Shown here piece after piece: positions 33,901-45,900 of a stretch of 64,000 nucleotides of DNA (within the stretch, counting starts at the first letter, position 1; each line of letters opens with the position of its first letter). Source of the DNA: Nectonema munidae (Eukaryota; Nematomorpha; Nectonematoida; Nectonematidae); contig JAUIRK010000898.1 in the NCBI GenBank assembly GCA_030549495.1, positions 992,001-1,056,000 on the forward strand, in the 5' to 3' direction. A program made the position numbers and the translations under genes. The notes under the pieces were generated by a model. That model saw only the letters and a list, made by a program, of their open reading frames with translations. It was not told where the DNA came from and did not search any database.

Positions 33901-36900
33901 TGCGGAAGAATTTTATCTCCAAAACGATTGAGTTTGAAAAACGAAACTTTAAATGCTCTTGTTTTTTTTTAAAATTATTTTACTAATAAAACAAAATATT
34001 TTTTTCGTAAAATATTTTTAATATTTTTTAACTTCTCGAAACTTTTCTCGAGTCTCGAGAATCATATATTTTTTTTCTCGTTCCTCGAGAATTAAATTTT
34101 ATCGAGAAATCAGAAGCTCTAATTGTTATGCCTAATCCAATTAGTTAGATTGTGAGCGACGTAATTAACATTTTCATTTTATTCGTATAGCGGAATATAA
34201 ATAGTCAGCTGGTAAATGATTTGCATAACATTTATAATCCATGAAAAATATGAAAATTTGGATAGTTTCATCTTTACTAAATAAAGTTTTTAATTTCAAC
34301 TTTAAGAGATTTTTTTAAATTTGCTTGATATTTTAGACAAACATTTTACAATAAATGAGTTGTGCAGAGATTATAATGAACTCTGGGTTAAGAACATTCG
34401 TTAGGAGACAATTACATGCTTTTTACGTGTTAGGATTAGATTTTACTACTTAATCAATAAAGATTTATATTTTTGAGATAAAAATGGTTGAAAATTTTTT
34501 CTATTTAAAATTGTTAAAAAATAATTAATAAAAATACCACAACTGTCGTTATGAATGCTTTTAGCGTATTGACGAACTATGAAAGAAAAAATTTCCATTT
34601 AAAAAAATGTCGATTGTTTTAGCGAAAATAGAATTTTTTTTTAAACACGTCTCTTTTTTTAGGTTTACTGTATTGATTAGGTGAAAAACAGATTTAAAGT
34701 TTCTTAGCACAAAATTCTCTAGTTTTTTTTAAATATTTCAAAACTTACTTACCTGTAAAGTATAAAGATTTTTTCGTTAATATTCCAAAATGCTCCAATT
34801 TTTCACGGCTAATTATGATAGGTAGAAATTCGTAGTATGTTATGTGTTGAATGATGGCAATGATAATTTTTCTAAAATTTCAAATAATAAAAGATACTTC
34901 TAAATGGTCTCTAATTTATTCTAAACAAAATGGAACAATTTCTATATTTTTTTAACGTGTAAAATTTTAATTTTTGCAAATTTTTCATCTTTTAAGCTGT
35001 AAACATTTTTGTTAAATTTGAAATTTTGTGTTTTTTCGTAATAAGCGTAAGTCATTTTCTTATTGTTGACTTAATTATAATTAAAATTTGAGTGCTTTTA
35101 AAGTTTTTGGGTATTTGCCACGATAAACTTTAATTTGGAAATTAAAAAATATTTTCTAACTATTTTTTATTCCTTTCCAGTGTAAAACTGTGCAATGGGG
35201 AGGAATGTGAAAAAAACTGAAAATTGAACATTTTACAAGATGATTTAGTGCGAAAAATTGATGAAATATTGAAACAAAACTTCCACTCCAAAATTTTTCT
35301 CCTGAAGGACTCCCTCTATAAATTCACTAAAATGAAAGTTTTTCAGGAAATAAAAAATAAGTTTGGTATAATATAAATAAAATAATGTTATAAATAAATA
35401 ACATAATTAAGAAAAGTTAGGTTAAAATTTTTGACAAAAAGCAGAGGCATTTCAAAAATAAAAATTACGCTAATTTTTTATCTAAGAAATATGCAAATTT
35501 TTTGACATTATTTAACATCGAATATCCTAAGTTTTGACTATACATCTTTGAAAATATTTTTTTGAAAAACTATAGACAATATTTTTTAATCCAGTACCAT
35601 TAAATTGTGGGTCCTATTCTTTCAATACTTGTAGGCGTCTAGCTTCATTCTTAATATTTGGGAAAAATAAAAAAAGAATTAGCAATAGAGAAATAATGGA
35701 GCGAATAATTGGGAAAAACTTCTTATTGATGCCAGATTAAAACAATACATTTAAAGGACTAAAGGATTAGACAGATTAAAATCGTACAGAGTTTTTCCAA
35801 GTATAGGGAAAGTCTCCATGTAGAACTTAATTGTAAATATATTTAAACTTCATTATTACTCTCTTATTTATTAACAAAAAATTAAATATAATGTTAATTG
35901 CAAAATAAGTATAGACATTTAATAAGTTTTGTTTGTAAATTCGGATAAAAATTATCTTGTGTTATTGCGTGTAGTACTCTCATAAATTTTTAGTGTGTGA
36001 GTAAAAATGTGGAAGCTGGTAAAGGATTTCTCTTCTTCCAGAACTCAAACGTGTGCATGATTTGTTAGCAACTATATAAACAATGATACAATTACATTAG
36101 AAGGATTCCAAATATTTCTTCTTCTATTACTGGAAATAATAATCGTTCATCTGTTGCACTTTTGCAGTTTTATGTCAGGTGCATTATTACGAAAATTTTG
36201 TTATTTTAGGGAAGAGAAGAAACTTTTGAATTATTATTTTCGGAAGTTTGAATAAGCTTTTTTTATTATTTTTTTATTTGTAAACACTGATATTTAATTA
36301 ATGGAAGCATGGATAATAATTTACAAAGTTTAGAGATTACAAACAAAAAGAGAAGCTAAATATTGAAATATAATTTGGCTTAATAGTAAACTTAATTGCA
36401 TTTTACTCCTGGAAATGGACATAATGTGTCTTTCGTATATAAAACAGTCACTTTAATATTCATATAATGGACATTTTTAAATAGTTTAACTTCATTTTTC
36501 ATCTGATTTTTACTTACTTCAACCAGTTTTAAAAAATTTTTTATCTTCCTAATTATTCCCTTTTTTGATCAATAAAATAATTTTTATTAAAAATTAAAAA
36601 AAAATTAATTAATTAATTAATAAAAAAAAATTCTTCGAATTTTTTTTCAGTTATTTTTTTGACTATTTTTGTTAAAATAATGGATTAATTAGTTGTTTAG
36701 TTGGATTTAACAAAGTAATATTCTTAACTATTGATTTTTAAAACGAAATATAATTGACTTAAACCGATAAAACCGAATTATTTAAAAAATACAAAATTTT
36801 GCATAAAGTATTAGTTAAGTACGTGACTCAGACAAAAAGGTTGTGTAGAAGTACAGTAAAAATTTCAAGAACTTTTTTAAAAATTTCTATCAAAATTATA

Positions 36901-39900
36901 TTCAAAAAAGCGATAACGTAAAAATTGTGGAAATTAGAGATTAATTTCTATTAAGCTTAATTAATTTCTATATCAACGTTTCTTCTTGCTCATATCTGTA
37001 TCATTTGAAAGCTTATTGTTTGCTATATACGCCAGGCTAGTTTATTTTTGCAAAAGCTTTTTAAGTTTTTGATAAATGGACTTTACTTCCAAAAATTTGA
37101 TCTAAATCTTGTGAAAAAAATCACTACTTTTCTCGAAGATGATAACGTGAAGATCTAAACAAATTTTTTTATTGGAAATGGTATCATTGAAAAGCTCTAC
37201 GCTTGGTGCTGAACATAGGCTAGGTTTTACCAAAAAATATGTTTTTATTTTTGCAATATCTGTTTTTTGTGAGCTCAGTTAAATTTTATTTAGTTCCAAA
37301 AATACACATTTTAGCTCATGAATTTAAATATTTTTTCTAATCTTTTATATAACAAAGGTAGAATTTAATTTTTTTCATTTTAAAATATGGGAGTAAAGAA
37401 AACTATAAATGGATATTTTTTAACCTTTTTGGGGTCATATAAAATTTTTCTAAAAAATATTTCTCAATGTTTCCTGAATAAATACTAAACTTTAGTAGCA
37501 GAATAAGATGTATTTTTAACTTTAGGTAACACGAAATTAACAATATTCTAAATTTTTCAATATGTTTACATTGTAATGTTTAGTTAAGATTAATATAACG
37601 CATTTTATCTTATTCCTCCAGTTTTAATAGAAAATTAAAAGAAATTTTTTTTTTAGTTTTCATGTGATATAATTTTAATGGAAATCATTAAATATTTCTT
37701 CTAGTAGGTTTTTATCACTTGCATCTTTCGGAAAGTTATCTTTACTTTCGGAAATAATTGCTTTGCCTTTTTATAGTTTACGTTGTTTTTTCGAAAATAC
37801 TTTCGACTGATTGATGAGCTAATGATATTTTCATTACTTTTGGATGTTTTTGATGTATTTTACTTTAACATCGTCTAAACACTTTTTAGCTGATTCATTT
37901 AGATCTTGATCATTTTTCACGTAGAGTACATTTTTGTTAGATTTCACAGCTTCAGCATAGAACATTTTTTTAACAAGATGACTCCCACCTTGCAACTTTT
38001 CAAGAGAAACTTACTAAGTATTAAATCTAGAATGACTGTAAATAGGAAAGTATAGACATGATTATGAAATATTTTAAACTATTTAGTACACTTAAGTCTA
38101 ATTTTATTTCAATTATATTTTCTTGTATTTCTGGGGTGAGCGATCTTTTCCTTAAATTAGAAAGTATTATGTATATAGTAACCTGGTTTCTTGAAACAAA
38201 ACTTCGTCACTCCAGTGTCGGTTGATGTGCGATAGTTTCCTGGCAATTCTGTTGTGCTCTCTAACAAAAAGTGTGTGCAATATGATCAGGCCTATATGCT
38301 CGTTCACTCTGTGATCGCCTATATAATGTTAATAAAAGTAAAAGTCTCGTAATTCTTTCCCTCTATTCATTGGAGAATGTATTAGTTAAACTTTTTTATC
38401 AATTCGATAAAAATTGCATAATCAATATTTGGATCTTCTTCAATCTGGTGCTAATATACAAATGAAAACTTTAAGAAAAAGCTTAGACTTTAAGATTGTA
38501 TTTGAAAGTAGTTGAAAACTAGAGAAAGAACCCTGTACTGGTAAAAGAACGAACCTGCTAAAGCACAGTTGTTAGAACCACTTTTCTCTTGTCCACTACA
38601 AGCGCGTTCATTGGCAATGAGAAGTGGCAGGAGTTCTCTCAATCCTGAGTTTGGCATCCACCTAAGCAAACCTGAAAAAATGAGTCCTTTGATTTTACAT
38701 GACCGTTAAGAAATAATGAAGCATCTTTTGGAGAAAATGGGAAAAAAAATCTAATGTACAACCACTCTGTTTAAAACTACAGTGTCAAATGTCCTCTTGG
38801 TAAATGTCCTAGATTCGTATAATCTGCTCGATATTGTACTCCAGAGGTCCTCCCCACGATAGTTCCTATTTCATTGCCAAGTTGTTCTTGCGTTTTCCGA
38901 TAAGGACCGTTAACGATAGACAAATGGGTATCTACAGCACGCTACCTCTGGAACTTTGTTTTTGTCCTGCACACTAACTGGAGTGTGGCACATTTCAGCT
39001 CATCTTCAAAGCTTTTACCAGAGACGAGCACCACTCGCTCCCCGAGGACGTCTTACGAAGAAATAAAAAAAAAGGCCTTTCATGACCAACTATGGCTTCG
39101 AGCACGCACATGGCAGCTAGGAAATCATCAATTTAGAAGTGGTTAGAGCGAGACGATCCTCGTGTACACTTGGACAATAATTTGTGAGAATACTTTTTTA
39201 AATCCCTCACTGACACGTATAAATAGGTTTGTGTTTTCTTAATTCTCTTTTATCTCCCGATACAAATGACATCTTAACTATAATTTAAAATTACCCATGA
39301 AATGAAAATAATTGTAATATAGTCTTCTCTTTTGAATTCTTATATATATGCAAATAACCACTATGAAAACCTTGAAATGCATTAAATGTCAGTGCTATAA
39401 ATTTCAGATCACATAATATTCTATCGATTTAGTTGAGATCAATCAGTTAAAGCAAAGTGAATCGCACTTACTAAAAAATTTGATTTGTATCGATTGATCG
39501 CTTTTTGTTATTTTTGAGTATAAAAGTACCTCTTCTGAAGAAACGCACAAGATTTGCTTTTTCGCGTCGAGAGCCGTAGATCGTTGAAGCATCTAAAAAC
39601 GAGGTTACGGAGTTTATTTGTTCTGGAACTCCTGAATAAAATCGAGAATGAGATTAGGGAAAAGTTTATATCATCCTTGTTTGAAGATGCTACCATTTCT
39701 GAGGAGTGTTTTGGATGGAGAAAGTTTCAAGCAAGTTAAGTTGAATTGAGCGTATACCGCATCCTGAGTTGTGTTTACGCTCAAACAAGAAAAATTCAGT
39801 CTTTTTAGCAGAGTGCAGGATGTGCAGTCAGAAACTCTGTTGGCTTTTTCTAAAATAAGGAATGCCCTCATCAAAATTCTAAAACAGTTGGCGCTTGATT

Positions 39901-42900
39901 CCTCAAAATTTCCGAAAGAGACAGTTTTTTAGAATCTCTGTATACATATTTAAATAATAGATATTTCTGATAAAGCCTGATACATTTTAAATATATTAAT
40001 ATTATATAAGTTAGATAGATATATGGTGACATGATAAACAGTGGCCGTTTTAAGGGGGGAAGGGGGGGGGGGAGGCTAGGGGGCCATGGCCCCCCAGTTT
40101 TTTGGCTGGACCCCATGTTGGCCCCTCCACATCAAATACCTATTTTACTGGATTTAATATTTACTCGAAACTTTTTATAATTTAATTTTTTGAGTGGGTT
40201 TTACATCCAGGGGAAGAAATATCTCTCTTACCTGGACGAGTGAATCTTAGACCAAGAGCGCTCTTAATTTGAGGTCTCTGCTGGCATCGGAACGTGAGAG
40301 CACCACCCAAATTGATTATAAAAAACTAAGGTTTCATAATTCTCAATATCGATAAGTAATTCTCATGAAAAAAATTAATAAGTTTTAAATTTTTTAGTTT
40401 TATTTAAACCTATTTCTTTACAGATTTTTAAAAACTTGGCCCTTGTTTGGTCCCCTCATACTTTTGAAAATCTAGAACCGCCACTGATGATAAAAGTTGT
40501 CTAGATATTTTGTTTTGATATCATGAGGTCTTTGTTTCGAATCCCTTATCAAACTTTCTCCGATTAAGAATTCGAGACAAGAGGTGTCATTGTGCTTTCT
40601 CCATTAATACCCACCAAGATACCCTTACCTTTACGAAACAAATTAAATAGAAACATCTGAGAAACGGACAAGTATTTGTTTATGATTTTACATGATATTT
40701 GTTTATGATTTTACTTCCAATTATTTTTTCTAAGATTGCATTATATTGCTTGAATCCAAAAATCGGCTCTTTAACATCTTTTAAATTAACAGAAAACATA
40801 TCCTATATTTTAGATAAATCTTTGTACCCTTTAAATGTATTATTTCAAGATATTTTAGTAAAATTAGTTAATTATTTTTTTGGATGTTTCTTATATATTA
40901 TTTTCATTTTATATATGAATCCAAAATTTTATCAAAAATAATTTTTTAATTAAAAAGCAAAAATGCAAACTTATAATTCTACTCTATGATAAATGTAACA
41001 ACAAAAATATGATATTATAAATTTTGACAGAAAATTCTGTCATATTGATTTATGATGTTTGAATATACACTTTGTTTTAGTTTTATATTCCTTGATTAAC
41101 TGAATCTAATTGAAGGCCACTTTAAGAGAAGCGTGAAAGTTTATCTTTTTTACAGGAGTCGCTAAACGAATTTGGTTACGCTTGATTATTATAATTTATT
41201 GGAAAAAAATTAAAACTGATAGACACGTGTAGGTTGAAGCAGGCTTTACTATTCTATCTAAAAAATATCTATTTTTAAGCCTATATGTCTAAATTATGAT
41301 GGAAGCCAGATAAATTGCTATTTAAATGGCTTTAAGGAAGTTTTAAGTTACTAACCCAGTCCTTCCCAAACCTGAAAGTAATTACTCTCAAAAAAAGGGT
41401 AAAACATTCTTAAACATTTCATCTTGTTCCTTTATTTATTTGCGTAATTTTTAAAATATTTTTGAATCTATGTTGCAGTCAGTAGTGTGAATTAGAAATG
41501 TCTCAAAATAAGAATGTGATAAATACAGAGGCCCATAAGAGAGTTGCTCTCTCGAAAAGCTTTCTGCTTGTATATGGCAAATCGTCTACAAGATCAAGGG
41601 ACTTTTTAATTTATTTTAATTGTTAGATTTTTTTAGTGTTACTATTTCATAAAAACAATAATTTTATGGGTAATCTATAGAAACATTTACTGATGCCTGA
41701 ATATTTCAAAGCTAAAAATGGGTAACTGAGACTACGTTCAAATCACCTTTGATTGCTATATCTAGTATACAAGTAGTGTTTCCCATTTAAAATAAGAACA
41801 CTCAATACTCTGACGTAAAACCTTGCTATCTTGAAAATTAACTCGAAATACTTTTATTGAAAAAGGAATACTTCTTCTAGGAGGATACATATGAAAAATG
41901 ATTTATAAAATAATTGATTTTACCTAGTAACGGAGAAAAGGCAAAATCATGATCAATGAATTGTCCCCATTGCATAAAAATTTTGGTTAAGTCAATGGAA
42001 TGTTCACTGTTGTCAGCATGAATGTTTTGACTCACTTTTCTTGCATTTGGCAAGTTTTGGTTGCCTAAAAAACGCCAAAGTTGCAAGTAATTTATGTCGA
42101 AGTCTATCCCCTTCCTTACGAATTCTACTGTAATCTGGAGGCAGGATTCTCGTTAAAAAACTTTCTGAACTTCCCCACATCTTGTTCTCAACATTGTTGC
42201 ATCTTCCATTAAAGCTGCGATATTGCCTAGCACACGATGAACACTCATCACATTCTTCAGAGAGGTTATTTTCTCTGTCTATTAAAATGATTAATTAAAT
42301 TAAATTGAAAACGAATTTCAGATGTGAAATATGTTCGTAATGTATACTTTTATCAATCTTTAACATGCGTGTTTTCAAAATATTTTACAGATATACTTGA
42401 TAACATTAAGTCCTTTTTTTTCATTGAATGGCTGTATATGATCTCTTGGGCCATTTTTTATTTTTAAAAATTTTTATTTTCAAAAAATGAAATAAATAAA
42501 TAATTTAATTATATATACAATCTAAAAATTTTGAAAAAAAATCTTGACTTACTTCTCTACTGAAAGCAAATTCATAATATTTGAACAAAAAAAGAATGAA
42601 TATTGAAACCCAGAAAATCTAATCACCCACACCCGCACCCGCACGCGCAGAAAATTTCAATGTGTATACCTGCCCCGCCCGCTCAGTACTCTAATCACCA
42701 ATCTAGATGTCTTCACCTTCTTCAGATTTTTATTGCATTTGCTTCCTTTTGTAAAAATTTTCCTACCATGATTTGCAACATGATTGCTATGATTGCAACC
42801 GTAGACTGCAGATAACAGTTGTAGATCAGAAGCAGGTGTCTGGTCCAAACGGCCCAAAACCGAAACGGCTTAAACTAAAACGGCCCAAAACCAAAACGGC

Positions 42901-45900
42901 CGAAACAAAAACAGCTCAAAATCAAAACGTCCCAAATCAAAACGGCCCAAAACCGAAAAGGCCCAATACCAAAATGGCCCAAAACCAAAATTTCCAAACC
43001 AAAACGTCCCAAAAAAGCATAAACTTTCTTTGTTTACTCAAAATTATATGTTCGAACTTCAAAATTTGAAAATAATAAATACAATTTTTGAACCAATATC
43101 ACCTACTATAGAAATAAAGTTAAAGTGTTTCCATTAGTATTTTAGTGAAGTCATTTCTATAAAGAAACCCTGGGAAAAATTGAATATTATTTTCTCTACA
43201 AAAACTGGGACTAAATTCACTCTGAAATAAATAGTGATCATATCTCAAGAAACTTTGGTTGTTGGTAAGTATTTAAGCCGTTTATAGTCAATTCGCTCTC
43301 GGGACAGTTGGACTTCAAGACAATTCGGCTTCTATCTCATTATTTTTTGAGACCAAATTGTTGTGAGGCCGGATTTTCCTGAGGTGGATTCAACTTATTA
43401 ATATTTTCAATAAGTATTGTGTGTAATAAAGTTACCTTTCAAATTTTCAAATTTTCACGGACATTTTTTGTTTGTTTCCTTCATTAATTAAACTTTGATA
43501 ATTCAGCAAAGTTCAAATGTGTAAAATAAAGCTTAGCTTCTCTTCTTTGTGTATTCCAACATAATAAATATCTGATCTGGAAAATGGTCGACCCGAAATT
43601 TTTCACGTATCATTGTTTCCGGTTAAGTGATGGCCAACTGTATTTGAAAATCAGAGTTTGTGTTCTTAGATTGTAGTTCCAGCTTACTCTAGTCTTCAGG
43701 TTTTTGGCCGTATCGGTTTATCGTCTTATTGGCTTTGAGCTGTTATGGATTTTGGCTGTTTTGGTATGGGTCGTTTTGGTTTTGCGCCGTTTTGACTTTC
43801 GGACGTTTCGGTTTTAGGCCGTTTTGGTTTGGGCCGTTTTGGTTTTAGGCCATTTCAGTTTTGGGCCATTTTTACCAAGAACCAGTGATGACCAACTGTA
43901 TTTGAAAATCAAAGTTTGTGTTCTTAGATTATAGTTCCAGCTTACTCTAGCCTTTATGTTTTTGTCCGTATCGGTTTATCGTCGTATTGGCTTTGAGCTG
44001 TTATGGATTTTGGCTGTTTTGGTATAAGTCGTTTTGGTTTTGTGCAGTTTCAGTTTTGGGCCGTTTTGATTTTGGGCCGTTTTGGTTTGGGCTTGATTTT
44101 GGGGCGTTTTGGTTTGGGCGGTTTCGGTTTTGCTATTGGGCCGTTTTGGTTTTGGGCCGTTTTGGCCAGGAACTCAGAAGCATAAAATACTCATAGATTA
44201 AGAATAGGTTTATTGTAGAGTTGCATCTCATAAAAGGCGGGTAAATTGCTGTATTTACCTATATACACTAATATGATTGCTGTATTTTTTCCATTTTTAT
44301 ATATCACTCTGACACATAGCTACTTATGAGTCTTATGTATCACATACAATTCTTTACATAATATATATTTGATTGTCCAACTAACACATGTTCTAATCCT
44401 CCCTGTCGCTCACATCGTATCTCTTTTATTCAACTTCTCTTCCATTTCCTAAATATCTCTTCAGATATCTGATTCTTGAAAGATTCATAGGATTGCACAC
44501 TTTCTTCACACTCGCTCTCATCATCTTTTCCCATGGCATTTTCATTATCGCTATTATCACAAAGAGAAATCAGCGCACGAACTAACTGGAAAGACGATCC
44601 TTCTAACTTTTTCATTTTGAGAAAACTTAAAATTTCCTAACTGTTTTAGACAAAATGCGGGAAAAATTGTAGTTATCAGTAACAATGAATTAGCAGACTT
44701 GCTTTAAAAATATTGAACGCGAGACTAACCCATCATAAAATAAAATGTATCAATAAAGCAGACACATTCCTTGTTAGGAGTAATTTTCTGTTTTTAAGCC
44801 TATACTACAAATTGTAGTTATGTGGTACGTTAAATCTAAAAAGAGAAAGTTTCACTAAACTTTGTGTGTGGGTTTGCCACATAAAAACATCCATTGTCGA
44901 TAAATTTTAAGCTTATAATCTTTGTATATTGTGAAAAAATAATGATTTAAGTTTTAGTCATGTTGTACGGATGAGGGTTAAATATCTTATGCTTGGTTGA
45001 AATATTCTTTCATTGCTTTGACTCTTGACTGAAGCTTCCCTGGTTGAAATGTCGCTGGGTGAAACGTCCTAGAAGCGTAATAAATAATAAGCTTTCGGAA
45101 TAAGTTGTGAAAGATGACGCCAAGGTTTGAGGGCATCATGTCTAACGCCTGGATCATTATTTTGTAGAACACGCTTGTGGTAATTGAAGATGTTTTTGGA
45201 TCAATTTGAAGATGATTACATTTAAAGAAATTAATATCGCTACCCTGATTCTTGAAGGAAATCCGCTGAAAGTGTCAGTTTGTAATTGCAAGTTCATTCA
45301 CAACATATTTTAAAATCATGCGAGTGGCAATTTTGAGAGGCAAATCTTGTACACTTTATTCAAAAGAAACGCAATGTGCTCACTTTAATTGATGCCCATA
45401 TCTTATATACTCTTCAATGCTTTTTTGTAAATATTTTTAGATATGTAATGTTGATCATCTCAGCTTGATCCTTTGATTATCCTCGTATCCTACATTTTTA
45501 CCATGTCCAACAACCGAATTTGACATTTTCTTGTTACCAACATCTATATTTTTTCATTTATTAGTCTATTCTATTCTATCTATATGTGTGTGAGAAAATA
45601 ATGAGGCAATCACACTACCTTGAATGACAGCACTAGTTAAACCAGTTAGTTAACAAACTTAGTTAAACTAGATATGTTTCCATTCATAGAAAGAAACTGT
45701 ATAATGTTAGTCAGGAAACTTTAAAACCACTTCACAAATTTAGTGTTTGTGCCATAAATTTTTCTTTTTCAGCAAGTATAATTGTAAAAAATATAAATAA
45801 TAATTCAAAAATCAAAAAAGTCAATCACTTATTAAATTTTATCAAACAACAATAATAACAGCCAATTGGAACTTTGGATTTAGAAGCTTATATTTGCTCA

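Noticed and set aside
38763-39190. Missing peroxidase exon with the VYGS motif
   Set aside because: No frame here shows the REQ.N..T..D.S.VYGS pattern; kept as an unrelated unrecognised block.
44987-45172. 61-codon frame over TGAAACGTCC/TGAAATGTC units
   Set aside because: It appears to be a short degenerate minisatellite, not a gene.
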